Under the pieces are notes generated by a model that ran no database searches, was not told where the DNA came from, and was given only the letters and a program-made list of their open reading frames with translations. This document shows, piece by piece, positions 45,557-54,952 of a stretch of 64,000 nt of DNA. This stretch comes from CAVWDI01 sp963793095. Its GTDB lineage: Bacteria; Chloroflexota; Anaerolineae; Anaerolineales; UBA4823. The stretch is taken from the NCBI GenBank assembly GCA_963793095.1, contig CAWBYY010000008.1, positions 20,118-84,117 of the forward strand, given 5' to 3'. Each line of letters begins with the position of its first letter. Positions within the stretch are counted from its first letter, which is position 1. The position numbers and the translations under genes are program-made.

Positions 45557-46426
45557 ATGCAGATTGTAACAGACAGTGGAACTGATCTCTGGCTGCCTGC
45601 TGAACAGGCTACGGAACTGAATATCCATATAGTGCCGCTCACAGTAACTCTTGAAGGCAAGACTTACCGTGAAAAAGTGGACATCCAGCCAGAAGAATTC
45701 TATCGTTTACTGGAGGCTTCTGACAGCCTTCCGACGACATCCCAGCCATCAGCGGGGGATTTTGCGGATTTATACCGCCAGCTGGCAGCAACAGACCCAA
45801 ATATCCTGTCCATCCATATGACTTCAGGCCTGAGCGGAACGTTTAACTCCGCCCTGGCAGGAGCGAAGCTTGTGCCTGAGGCGAATATAACCCATGTTGA
45901 CACCAAAACCCTTTCAGCCGCGGCAGGCTGGCAGGTTGAGGCGGCGGGAAAGGCTCTGAAAGCTGGCTGGCCGCTGGACCAGGTTTTGGCTCTTCTGGAA
46001 CGGATCAGTGACGCCAGCGAAAGCATATACACACTTAAGGAGCTGAAATACCTGATCCACGGCGGGCGCATCAGCCATATGAAAGGCTTGATCGCCTCTT
46101 TGTTGAATATCAAACCGATCATCGGGGTGGAAAAAGTGAATGGAACGTATATCCAACTTGGACAGGAGCGAACATTCAAACGGGCAGTTGCAGGATTAGT
46201 TAATTTTATCTCCAACCAAAATCCGGCTGGCAGCGCACTGCGTGTTCAGGTGCTGCATGCATACAATCCCGAAGGGGCAGATATGCTGCACGAGCTGGTT
46301 GACCAGCGTTTTGACTGCACCTGGCTGCCTGTGGGACCTATGTCACTGGTGCTGGGAGCCCATACCGGCTCCAGTATGGTGGGAGTCGCATTTGCCCCCC
46401 TGGATGTATTTAATGAAATTCCATGA
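45557..46426 (+). CDS. DegV family fatty-acid-binding protein
   Basis: 289 aa from ATG 45557 with GGAGG six bases upstream. Typical DegV: MQIVTDSGTDLWLPAEQATELNIHIVPLTVTLEGKTYREKVDIQPEEFYRLL, TSQPSAGDF, SIHMTSGLSGTFNSALAGA with the fatty-acid-binding Ser, LKYLIHGGRISHMKGLIASLLNIKPI and the C-terminus LVLGAHTGSSMVGVAF. A paralogue is at 5198. The FakA partner is not in the window. Confidence 0.93.
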   Translation: MQIVTDSGTDLWLPAEQATELNIHIVPLTVTLEGKTYREKVDIQPEEFYRLLEASDSLPTTSQPSAGDFADLYRQLAATDPNILSIHMTSGLSGTFNSALAGAKLVPEANITHVDTKTLSAAAGWQVEAAGKALKAGWPLDQVLALLERISDASESIYTLKELKYLIHGGRISHMKGLIASLLNIKPIIGVEKVNGTYIQLGQERTFKRAVAGLVNFISNQNPAGSALRVQVLHAYNPEGADMLHELVDQRFDCTWLPVGPMSLVLGAHTGSSMVGVAFAPLDVFNEIP

Positions 46427-46490
46427 AGGGGAATAAAAAGAACATTTACCGTTACCTCAGACGGAAAAACCAGGTGTGCAATCCATCCTT

Positions 46491-47474
46491 TTACCAGCGC
46501 TGGTGAACCTTTTCTTTAATTAAACGATTGTAAATACCCTCAAGTTGGACCATCGTATCTGCGCTTACCGGCGGCAGGTCGCTGGCCTGAGCGTTCTCAG
46601 TTGCCTGCCTGGAGTTCCTGGCGCCCGGGATCGCCAGGGTGACTGCGTCGAACATTAGCGTCCAGCGCAGGGCGAACTGCGCCATGGTTGTTCCTTCTGG
46701 GAGAAGAGACCTGATCTCTTCCACGGCAATCAGTCCGGTATCGAAGTCGATACCAGAAAAGGTCTCCCCGACGTCGAATGACTGGCCTTCGCGGTTGTAG
46801 TTGCGGTGGTCGTCATCGCTGAATTTTGACCCTGACGACATCTTGCCGCTCAGCAGACCGCTGGCGAGCGGGACTCGCGCCAGGACCGCGACTTCGTGTT
46901 TCTTTGCCAGGTCGAAAAACAATTCGGCAGGACGGGTACGGAAAATATTGAAGATGATCTGGACACTCTGGACGCCTGGAAATTCAATCGCTTTTATGGC
47001 TTCTTCTACTTTTTCAACGCTGACGCCGTAGTACTGGATTTTACCGGCTTGCACCAGATCGTCCAGGACCTGGAATACCTCAGGATTGTAATAAACCTGG
47101 GTGGACGGGCAGTGCAGCTGGAGCAGGTCGATTGTATCAACATCCAGGTTCACCAGGCTGCGTTCTACAAAAGAGGTCAGGTTCTGGCGGTTGTAACCCT
47201 CGGCTGTATGGGGGTTCAAACGGCGACCGGCTTTGGTTGCGACAAAAATCCTTTCGCTTCTACTTCGACGAAGCTTTGCCACTAATTGCTCACTGCGCCC
47301 ATCCCCGTAGACATCCGCAGTGTCAATGAAGTTTACGCCCTGATCCACCGCGGAGTTTAGAGCTGCAATGGCGTCACTTTCTGTTACATTTCCCCAATCT
47401 GCGCCGATCGCCCAAGCGCCAAAACCAATCTCAGATACTTCCCAGCCGGTCCTTCCGAATTTTCGATAGTTCAT
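46491..47474 (-). CDS. Aldo/keto reductase
   Basis: 327 aa. Catalytic Asp, Tyr, Lys and His are visible: NFIDTADVYGDGRSE (Asp, Tyr), VATKAGRR (Lys) and LLQLHCPS (His). NADP-binding end ALRWTLMFDAVTLAIPGARNS. Ribosome site AAAGGTGG. Substrate unknown; a general cytosolic NADPH reductase. Convergent with the DegV gene. A second, frameshifted reductase of the same superfamily is at 53698. Confidence 0.9.
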   Translation of the reverse strand: MNYRKFGRTGWEVSEIGFGAWAIGADWGNVTESDAIAALNSAVDQGVNFIDTADVYGDGRSEQLVAKLRRSRSERIFVATKAGRRLNPHTAEGYNRQNLTSFVERSLVNLDVDTIDLLQLHCPSTQVYYNPEVFQVLDDLVQAGKIQYYGVSVEKVEEAIKAIEFPGVQSVQIIFNIFRTRPAELFFDLAKKHEVAVLARVPLASGLLSGKMSSGSKFSDDDHRNYNREGQSFDVGETFSGIDFDTGLIAVEEIRSLLPEGTTMAQFALRWTLMFDAVTLAIPGARNSRQATENAQASDLPPVSADTMVQLEGIYNRLIKEKVHQRW

Positions 47475-47871
47475 ATAACCACCTTTCGCATTGTTAATCC
47501 AGTTTTATTTTTGTGAATTATATCAAGGGCATTTTAATCGAATTTAGCCTCAAGATAAATCCCCGGGTATTTTTTGATAAAAAGATACTGCGCAGCTCAT
47601 TAAGGGGTTTTAATTTAATTGAACCCCTTGAGAGGATCGATTATCATATTCAAATTAGGAACAAGTTTAATTCGCAGGGCGGATGCCTTCCAGAATGTAA
47701 AGAGCCCTGGAGAAGAAATCCTCCAGGATCTTAAGCAGAAGCAGAGGCCAGGAATCTGTGAGGATCAATCTTACTATCTTTAAGATCGTTAGCTGGAAGA
47801 AGAAAAAGGATATAAAAATATTCTAAAAACCCAAATTTCTTTTGCACTTTAATTTTTACTGAGGAGCTCGA
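47475..47871. other. Intergenic region
   Basis: 397 bases, AT-rich, no recognisable gene or repeat. It lies between divergent genes and must hold their promoters, but I cannot identify them with confidence. Confidence 0.5.
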
Positions 47872-48294
47872 ATGGCAAAACAACAGTATCCTGAACCGAC
47901 AGTTGGAGCCTTAATCATCAATCCGGACGGAAAGATGCTTTTGATGAAGACCCACAAGTTTCGCGGCAGTTATGTGGTCCCGGGCGGCCATATCGAGCTG
48001 GGGGAGAGGATGGAACAGGCACTTAAACGGGAGGTGAAGGAGGAGACCGGGCTGGATGTGTACGATATCCGCTTCCTTTGCTTCCAGGAATTTGTGTACG
48101 ATGAGGTCTTCTGGAAGAAGCGCCATTTTATCTATTTCGATTTTTGCTGCCGGACAGATTCGACCGAGGTCACCCTGAACGATGAAGCCCAGGAATACCT
48201 TTGGGTATCACCGGAGGAAGCGTTCAGTCTGGACATAGACGCATATACCGGGGTGGCGATCAGGAAGTACCTGGAGAAGAACTGGTGGGGGTGA
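47872..48294 (+). CDS. NUDIX hydrolase
   Basis: 140 aa. Nudix box in PGGHIELGERMEQALKREVKEETGL (GX5EX7REUXEEXGU with E and RE in place). It hydrolyses nucleoside diphosphate-X substrates; the AQEYLWVSPEEAFSLDI region is variable. Ribosome site GAGGAG. Monocistronic. Confidence 0.9.
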   Translation: MAKQQYPEPTVGALIINPDGKMLLMKTHKFRGSYVVPGGHIELGERMEQALKREVKEETGLDVYDIRFLCFQEFVYDEVFWKKRHFIYFDFCCRTDSTEVTLNDEAQEYLWVSPEEAFSLDIDAYTGVAIRKYLEKNWWG

Positions 48295-48391
48295 TGTTGT
48301 TTAGTTAGCTGTCGGCGGTAATATTTACTATTCTAAAGGAAGACAGGATCACGCCATAATACATTTATGGAGTGAAGCTGATGATTAATTC

Positions 48392-48411
48392 GGCAGGTTT
48401 GGAAACCTGCC
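48392..48411. repeat. Third copy of the REP-like palindrome
   Basis: GGCAGGTTTGGAAACCTGCC, perfectly self-complementary and equal in layout to 5066-5085 and 10555-10574, with both arms changed together. It is followed by CCTAC, as in copy 1. The left-hand part of the repeat is not present. Confidence 0.75.
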
Positions 48412-48515
48412 CTACGATGCATAATGCCAGACCGCTTTTTGGAAAGCATCCCACAAACTGATAAAAGCCCTCGGATCGCTTCGGTTCTCTGATCGGGATT
48501 TTCCGACGCTGCGTG

Positions 48516-48645
48516 CCGCAAGGAACGCGGCATACTTCGCGTCCCGCAAAGAGCGCGGCATGCTTCGCGAACCGCAAGGAACGCGGCATGCTTCGCGAAC
48601 CGCAAGGAACGCGGCGTGCTTCGCGAACCGCAAAGAACGCGGCAC
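48516..48645. repeat. 28-base tandem repeat, about 4.6 copies
   Basis: Units start at 48516, 48544, 48572, 48600 and 48628, consensus CCGCAAGGAACGCGGCATGC followed by TTCGCGAA. Copies differ at a few positions. Not a CRISPR array, since there are no spacers. The unit holds the near palindrome GCGGCATGCTTCGCG. Confidence 0.85.
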
Positions 48646-48763
48646 ACGGCTCCCTCGCAAAAAGGAATTGTAAACTTCCCGACCAGGCCGGGACAAAATG
48701 CCCATGACAACGGGACAGGCGGGGGACTATCATTTACGGTGTAATTTTCCCTGAAGGAGGAAT

Positions 48764-49645
48764 ATGATGAAAAAAGTATTGAAATGGATCGCGATTGTTC
48801 TGGGCGTGATGCTGGCATTGCTGGTGGCGGCGTTCCTGTTCCTGTTTATCAGCGGGCAGTCCCAGTTTAATAAAACCTACGATGTCCAGGTGCAACCGGT
48901 TGATATTCCCGAGGACGCAGCCTCAATAGAGCGCGGCGCCCATATTGCGGCATATAACTGCTCCGGATGCCATGGCGAGGATTATTCCGGGACAGCCTTC
49001 TTTGATGATCCTGCCATGGGGTATATCCCATCATCGAATCTAACCCCCGCGGGCCCGGTCGGGTCGTACAGCGATGAGGATTGGGTGCGGGCTGTGCGTC
49101 ACGGTATCGGACCGGATGGCAAATCGCTGATTATTATGCCATCCCAGGCAACCTATTATTACAGCGATGAAGACTTGGGCGCCTTGATCGCTTACCTGAA
49201 ATCGCTGCCCCCGGTTGATAACGACCTCGGACCGGCTTCAATTAAACCGATGACGGTGCTGCTGGTAAGGCTGGGCATGTTTGGGGATATCTTCCCGGCT
49301 GAAATAATCGACCACGACGCGCTCCGCCCTCCTGCGCCCCAACCCGGCGTATCTGCGGCTTACGGTGAGTACCTGGTGAATGTGAACGACTGCCGGGCTT
49401 GCCACGGCAGCGACCTGAGCGGTGGGGTTTCACCTGAACCAGGCTCACCTTCCGGGACGGATTTGACCCAGAGCGGCATCCTGGGCGCTTACAGTACGGC
49501 TGAGGAATTCATCGAATTTTTCCGGACCGGGGTCACTCCCTACAACAAGCCTGTCGACCCGGCGTACATGCCCTGGGAGCATTATGGCTTGATGACGGAT
49601 GAGGAATTGAGCGCAATATTCGAGTACTTGATTTCGCTCCCGTAA
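48764..49645 (+). CDS. Membrane-anchored diheme c-type cytochrome
   Basis: 293 aa. An uncleaved N-terminal helix (MKWIAIVLGVMLALLVAAFLFLF-like region) anchors it. Two cytochrome c domains, each with one CxxCH: CSGCHG near residue 66 and CRACHG near residue 210; distal Met candidates are in SLIIMPSQ and AYMPWEHY. Electron carrier on the outer face of the membrane. Ribosome site AAGGAGG. Start ATG at 48764; a second Met directly follows. Confidence 0.9.
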   Translation: MMKKVLKWIAIVLGVMLALLVAAFLFLFISGQSQFNKTYDVQVQPVDIPEDAASIERGAHIAAYNCSGCHGEDYSGTAFFDDPAMGYIPSSNLTPAGPVGSYSDEDWVRAVRHGIGPDGKSLIIMPSQATYYYSDEDLGALIAYLKSLPPVDNDLGPASIKPMTVLLVRLGMFGDIFPAEIIDHDALRPPAPQPGVSAAYGEYLVNVNDCRACHGSDLSGGVSPEPGSPSGTDLTQSGILGAYSTAEEFIEFFRTGVTPYNKPVDPAYMPWEHYGLMTDEELSAIFEYLISLP

Positions 49646-49699
49646 TAAAGTAAAACTGCCTTTTCACTTGGAATCGGAATTAGATCGACTTTGAGCGGA

Positions 49700-50719
49700 A
49701 TGATGGATGCAGAAAAGAGGACACTGGTTGCTGCACATTGGAAAAGCAATTACCGGGCGGTGGAAACAGAAGATGGCCGCTGGGAGGTTGAACGGATCCT
49801 GCCCGACCAGGATGTGCGCTGCCTGGAAATGGACCGCCGCCAATCGGCTGTCCTGTATGCTGGCACCCAGGGGAATGGTGTGCTGCGTTCCGATGACCGG
49901 GGAATAACCTGGCGGGCAGCCGGGCTGGAGGGTTTGGTTGTAAAATCGATCTCATGCAGCCCGGTTGAGCCAAATACCCTTTACGCCGGCACCAAACCCG
50001 CCGCAATTTTCGTCTCACGAAATGGGGGAGAAAGCTGGACCGAACTGGAGTCCTTCCAGGATATCCCCGGAAGGTGGTACTGGTGGTCACCGGCTGAAAA
50101 ACCCTTCAAGGCGTATGTCCAGTCGATCGGGCTTTCGCCCTCAGACCCTCAGACGATCGTGGCGGGCGTTGAATGGGGCGCAGTTGCGCGCAGCACGGAC
50201 GGCGGGAAATCCTGGTCGGGCCACTTGAAAGGTGCCCTGCGGGACTGCCATTCATTGATGTTCCACCAAAGCGACGGCGATTGGGTTTATGAAGCCGGCG
50301 ACGGAGGCGCAGCGCTCAGCCGCGACGGCGGCGGAAGCTGGACCAGGCCCAAAAAAGGGCTCGACCGCCGCTACGGCTGGGCTTGCGCAGCCGATCCCGG
50401 GAAACCGGAGGTCTGGTATGTATCCGCCTCGCCGGGTTTCTCCGGGAGGCATTTCCAACCTGCCGGGCATGTAGATGGGCAGGCTGAAACATACATTTTC
50501 CGCAAGGCAGGCGGCGCGGCATGGGAAAAACTATCCGGCGGGTTACCCCAACCTCTTGACTATATGGCATATGCGTTGGTCACCGATCCGCACAACAGCG
50601 GCCACCTATATGCTGGCCTGAGCAGTGGGGAGGTCTGGTTCAGTGAAGATTACGGTGATCGCTGGGATAAACTGCCGCTCAACCTGGCCGGTGTCCGCAA
50701 CATGCTGCTGGTCGGGTGA
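49700..50719 (+). CDS. BNR/sialidase-type beta-propeller protein
   Basis: 339 aa from ATG 49700; an ATG follows at once and the frame starts three codons earlier with TTG. Repeats of the Asp-box kind: SVLYAGTQGNGVLRSDDRGITW, LYAGTKPAAIFVSRNGGESWTEL, ARSTDGGKSWSG, ALSRDGGGSWTRP and VWFSEDYGDRWDKL. No signal peptide, so probably cytosolic. The SxDxGxxW Asp boxes are structural, not catalytic. Function unknown. 54 bases after the cytochrome. Confidence 0.82.
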   Translation: MMDAEKRTLVAAHWKSNYRAVETEDGRWEVERILPDQDVRCLEMDRRQSAVLYAGTQGNGVLRSDDRGITWRAAGLEGLVVKSISCSPVEPNTLYAGTKPAAIFVSRNGGESWTELESFQDIPGRWYWWSPAEKPFKAYVQSIGLSPSDPQTIVAGVEWGAVARSTDGGKSWSGHLKGALRDCHSLMFHQSDGDWVYEAGDGGAALSRDGGGSWTRPKKGLDRRYGWACAADPGKPEVWYVSASPGFSGRHFQPAGHVDGQAETYIFRKAGGAAWEKLSGGLPQPLDYMAYALVTDPHNSGHLYAGLSSGEVWFSEDYGDRWDKLPLNLAGVRNMLLVG

Positions 50720-50787
50720 GTTTTAAAGCGGGTATAAAATACCCGCAGAGCCAATCCATTTAATTTGCGCGGTACAATGGAAACAGG

Positions 50788-52932
50788 ATGACAGCGACCA
50801 GTGGATTTGAGGGTATCCCAGAGAAAAACCATCCCTCCAGAGAAGAGCCATACGCTTCCCGGATAAACCCACGCTGGCAGCCGCTGGTAAACCTGGCATG
50901 GGCGGCTGCCGCTATGATCGCCCTGGGGATATTCCTGATATCGATTCCAGCCTACCTGAATGCGCTCAACAGCCAGCATTTTCTGGCCGGAAGGGTTGAA
51001 GACCCGACCTGGTTGATCCAGGCGATCAATATCACCGGGGGAATCGCGTCATTCGGAGCAGCAATTTTAAGCCTGCTCCTGGCGGCGATGCTATTTTTCA
51101 AATGGCCGTACGACTTGATGGCAGTGTTTGTCTCCTTCTATATTCTGGGCTACGGGATTGTTATGCCCGGTCCGCTGGAAGTGCTGGGACTGGTCAATTA
51201 CGAAGGGTTTACTAGTATCGAGGCGCTGCTTTCAATCCTCTTCGTCATCCCCACCATTGCGCTTTTATGCATATTCCCGAGCGGCAGGTTTGCCCTGCGC
51301 TGGACCCGCTGGCTTGTGGTCGCGGCTTTTCTGTTGGCCCCCACCCTGCTGTTATTCCGATCTGAAAGCTGGTCTTCGGGGGGCAGCCCGCTTATCTGGG
51401 CGGTCACACTGGCCTGGATAATAATCCTGGGCGCCAGCCTGTATGCAATGGTTTACAGGTACAGGCGGATTTCAACCAGCGAACAAAAGCAGCAGACCAA
51501 ATGGCTGGTGTACGGCGTGGTGGGAATGATAATAATGATGCTGGTATTGACCATCCCGTGGATCTGGACCCTAAACCAGCCTCCGAGCACAGAATTCCCG
51601 TTATGGGCTCACCTGAGTTCAACGATCTGGTTCCTGTCCATGAATATTCTGCCGGTTTCGCTAGCGATTTCAGTCAACCGCTCCATAACCTGGGATATCG
51701 ATACAGTTTATAACCGCACGATTGTGTACGGGGTGCTCACTTTAATCACAATGCTGATCTATATTTTTATTGTCGGATATATCGGGGAAAAACTGCAGGC
51801 TGGGAACCGGTCTTTGATTGCATTTCTGGCAACGGGATTAGTGGCGGTCATCTTTCAGCCCCTGCGGGAAGTTCTGCAGAGGAGTGTAAATCGCCTAATG
51901 TACGGAGAAAGGGACGAGCCCTACACAGTACTCACCCGGCTGAGCCGGCGTCTTGAAACCGTCGTGGCGACGGAGGAGGTACTCCCGGCGATCGTAGAGA
52001 CCATCGCGAACGCATTAAAACTCCCTTATGTGGCGATAGAAGTTAGTGGGAAGAGTAGGGATAGAATCGCGGCATCATACGGCCTGGCCCGAGAATTAAA
52101 TAAACCAGGGGTAAAAAAGCTGCCGCTGGTATACAGGGATGAAGCACTCGGCAGTCTGGTGCTGCAGCCGCGTTCAAATGAGCTTGAGTTTACCCGCTCT
52201 GAATTGAGAACAATGGTGGATATCGCCAGGCAAGTGGGTGTCGCGGTCCATGAGGTCCAGCTTAATAATGAACTGCGCCGGTCGCAGCAGCAGCTGGTCG
52301 TCGCCCGTGAAGAGGAAAGACGGCGGCTGAGGCGCGACTTGCATGACGAGCTGGGTCCGCAGCTGGCGAGCATGACATTAAAACTGGATGCAGCCGGCAA
52401 CCTGGTTGAAAACCGCCCTGATCAGGCTAAAACGCTGCTGGACGAACTGAAAGACCAGACCCGGCTGGCGCTGGATGACATCCGCCGCATCGCCTATAAC
52501 CTGCGCCCGCCTGCCCTGGACGAAATGGGTCTGGTGCCGGCGCTGCGGGAACATTTCGCCACCCAGTACGAATCCAAGGGGACCCGGGTGAGCATTTATG
52601 CTCCCGAGCCGATGCCGCCTTTGCCGGCGGCGGTGGAGGTGGCAGCCTACCGCATCGCAATGGAGACGATATCCAACTGTCTGCAGCACGCCCGCGCCCA
52701 GAACTGCACCCTGCAAATAAGCGCCGGGAGTGACCTGCGCCTGGAAATCAGCGATGACGGGATAGGGCTGCCGGTAGAAGGAACCCCGGGGATTGGCCTG
52801 ACAAGCATGAGGGAGAGAGCCAGCGAACTGGGAGGCACGTTTGAACTTTACAGCCAGCCGGATGTGGGGACCAGGATCGCGGTTAACCTGCCGTTGGTTG
52901 ATGCCGGGAGCATCTTATTGAAAGAGGGCTGA
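50788..52932 (+). CDS. Multi-pass sensor histidine kinase, NarL-partner (HisKA_3) type
   Basis: 714 aa. Residues 35-350 hold about eight hydrophobic helices. A GAF-like part follows (RLETVVATEEVLPAIVETIANALKLPYVAIEVSG), then HisKA_3 REEERRRLRRDLHDELGPQLASMTLKLD with the phosphorylated His in DLHDE, and HATPase LEISDDGIGLPVEGTPGIGLTSMRERA. The response regulator is 31 bases downstream. The ligand is not predictable; the membrane part is large and without a periplasmic loop, so it may sense a lipid or membrane state. Confidence 0.9.
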   Translation: MTATSGFEGIPEKNHPSREEPYASRINPRWQPLVNLAWAAAAMIALGIFLISIPAYLNALNSQHFLAGRVEDPTWLIQAINITGGIASFGAAILSLLLAAMLFFKWPYDLMAVFVSFYILGYGIVMPGPLEVLGLVNYEGFTSIEALLSILFVIPTIALLCIFPSGRFALRWTRWLVVAAFLLAPTLLLFRSESWSSGGSPLIWAVTLAWIIILGASLYAMVYRYRRISTSEQKQQTKWLVYGVVGMIIMMLVLTIPWIWTLNQPPSTEFPLWAHLSSTIWFLSMNILPVSLAISVNRSITWDIDTVYNRTIVYGVLTLITMLIYIFIVGYIGEKLQAGNRSLIAFLATGLVAVIFQPLREVLQRSVNRLMYGERDEPYTVLTRLSRRLETVVATEEVLPAIVETIANALKLPYVAIEVSGKSRDRIAASYGLARELNKPGVKKLPLVYRDEALGSLVLQPRSNELEFTRSELRTMVDIARQVGVAVHEVQLNNELRRSQQQLVVAREEERRRLRRDLHDELGPQLASMTLKLDAAGNLVENRPDQAKTLLDELKDQTRLALDDIRRIAYNLRPPALDEMGLVPALREHFATQYESKGTRVSIYAPEPMPPLPAAVEVAAYRIAMETISNCLQHARAQNCTLQISAGSDLRLEISDDGIGLPVEGTPGIGLTSMRERASELGGTFELYSQPDVGTRIAVNLPLVDAGSILLKEG

Positions 52933-52963
52933 TCAGGTCTGCTTGAATGGATAAAAACGTATT

Positions 52964-53620
52964 ATGGAAGAAATGAAGACAATTAGCGTTTTAATCGCGG
53001 ATGACCACACCCTGTTCCGGGAGGGGGTGCTGGCAATCCTCAATACGGTTAACGATATTCAAGCAATCGCTGAGGCGGCGGATGGCCGGGAGGCTGTATC
53101 CAAAGCCGCTGAGCTGGAACCGGATGTAATCCTGATGGACATCCAGATGCCTGAACTTAACGGAATAGAGGCAACCCGGCTCATCCAGCAAAGCGGCCTG
53201 GATGCGGGAGTGATTATTTTAACCATGTTTGAGGACGACGACTCAGTGTTTGCTGCTATGCGGGCGGGGGCGCTCGGCTATATTCTCAAAGGGGCTGACC
53301 AGGAGGAACTGCTGCGGGCAATCCGGGCGGTTTACAGCGGAGAAGCGATTTTCGGCCCGGCTATCGCAACCCGCATGATGAATTATTTCAGCGGGCTTAA
53401 ACCGGATTCGGAACAGGAAGCTTACCCTGAGCTCACCGACCGCGAACGGGAGGTGCTGGATCGGATCGCCAGGGGAGAGAATAACGCTTCAATCGCCGGG
53501 GAATTGTCGATCAGCCAGAAGACAGTCCGTAACCATGTCTCAAACATTTTTAATAAACTGCAGGTCGCTGACCGGGCCCAGGCGATCGTCCAGGCAAGGG
53601 AGAAGGGCTTCGGGGGATAA
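52964..53620 (+). CDS. NarL/FixJ-type response regulator
   Basis: 218 aa. Receiver ISVLIADDHTLFREGVLAIL with the phosphoacceptor Asp in DVILMDIQMPELNG; LuxR-type HTH at the C-terminus LTDREREVLDRIARGENNASIAGELSISQKTVRNHVSNIFNKLQVADRAQAIV. Paired with the histidine kinase just upstream. Starts from ATG 52964 or 52973. Targets unknown. Confidence 0.92.
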   Translation: MEEMKTISVLIADDHTLFREGVLAILNTVNDIQAIAEAADGREAVSKAAELEPDVILMDIQMPELNGIEATRLIQQSGLDAGVIILTMFEDDDSVFAAMRAGALGYILKGADQEELLRAIRAVYSGEAIFGPAIATRMMNYFSGLKPDSEQEAYPELTDREREVLDRIARGENNASIAGELSISQKTVRNHVSNIFNKLQVADRAQAIVQAREKGFGG

Positions 53621-53697
53621 ATCGCGAAAATGATTGAATTAACCAGATTAAAGATTTGAACCAGAAATTCCTGGAAACCGGGTAAATTCGGATTTAC

Positions 53698-54694
53698 TCA
53701 ATTCCAGGCCAGGGAGCCCCGGGCCGCCCAGTACTCCTGTGGGGGTTCGACCAGGCCGGCAAGCCGGCTGATTGTTTCCTCATCCAGGTCAAGATCCAGG
53801 GCACCCAGGTTGGACTGCAGGTGCTCGACCCGGGCTGCGCCGCTCAGCACCACGTCCGCCCAGGGCTGGGCAAGCACAAAGGCCAGGGCCAAAGCATCTA
53901 CGGATGTTCCAAGGCGCCCGGCTTCACGGGCGAGTTTTTCAAGATCCCCGCCCGGATTCACCTGCTGGTTTTTGGCGGTCAGGCGCCCGTTGGCGACCGC
54001 CTCCTTTACAATCACCCCCACCCCTTCCCCGTGTGCCTCTTCCAAGCGCTTGAGTGGTGGACTGTTCCAGGATATTCCAGGTCACCTGGACGGAATCAAA
54101 CAGGCGCGAGCCCTCAACCATGATCTCCAGAGCAGCCTTAATCACCTCAACCTGCTGCGGCCCGCTGACCGAAAAACCGACCAGGACCCCTTTTGATTTC
54201 AATTTGGCGAGTTCTTGGTGGACTTCATTGTTCTCCAGCACACCGCTTTCAAAGGTGGCGGAATGGATCTGGTACAGGTCCAGGTAATTACCCAGGTTGG
54301 TCTGGCTCTCCCCCCACTGGCGCCGGAGAACGCCGGCGGAATGTTCTTTAACTTCGTGTACATCCGCATCCACCTGCCAGCCGGCGGTGTAGGTGTAACC
54401 CCATTTTGACCCAACTGCGACCGTGCCCGGATCGATCTTGCGCGATTCCAGCCAACCCCCCAGAAACTGCTCGGCTTTGCCGTATGAGCGGGCTGCATCG
54501 AAATAGCGGATACCGCCCCGGTAAGCCGCATCCAGCACCTGGTGGGCGTGGGCGGTCATTTTTTCGATTTCGTATTCGTGCTTGAGGTCCGAGGCATGAT
54601 CCAGGTTGATATAACCCGGGCGGCCCAGGGCGGCAAGCCCAAGTCCGAGAGGGGTAACCTGCAGGCTGCTTGATCCATAAAATTTTACTTCCAT
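53698..54694 (-). CDS. Aldo/keto reductase, frameshifted
   Basis: Starts at ATG 54694 with MEVKFYGSSSLQVTPLGLGLAALGRPGYINLDHASD. Catalytic residues: RYFDAARSYGKAEQFLGGWL (Asp, Tyr), VAVGSKWGYTYTAGW (Lys) and LYQIHSATFESGVL (His). After VTWNILEQSTTQAL the frame goes wrong at 54042: CTTGGAAGAG should be CTTGAAGAG. One base fewer gives LEEAHGEGVGVIVKEAVANGRLT and then the remaining 115 residues with VLSGAARVEHLQSN and WN end at 53698. An insertion of one G is the simplest explanation. Confidence 0.82.
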
Positions 54695-54952
54695 TTTAGA
54701 TGTGCTCCCATTTACAATCCCGCTCTGGCGCAGTTTAGCTGTCAAAGGATTCAATTCCGGGCTCCGATTGATTATAACTGGATTTCTTCCGTATCCACAA
54801 TAAGCATCCGCTGCAGTAAGCTCCCGGTGAATTTTGGGTCGCGCCAGCTACTTGATCACCGCCAGGAGGTGATAAAATCACTGGGAAAAAATTGCTGAAA
54901 ATTAAAGCGCTTCAGCGAAAATCACCAAATAATTTTTGATCAGGAGATCACA

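Larger units (their letters stand above)
48295..48763. other. Intergenic region with palindrome and tandem repeat
   Basis: 469 bases with the REP-like palindrome at 48392-48411 and the 28-base tandem repeat at 48516-48645. No gene. The last bases carry AAGGAGG of the cytochrome gene. Confidence 0.65.

Noticed and set aside
48516..48645. CRISPR array
   Set aside because: Units are contiguous without spacers and no cas genes are near.
48333..48818. Open frames (97-161 aa) across the 28-base tandem repeat
   Set aside because: They come from the repeats in different frames; the period is not a multiple of three.
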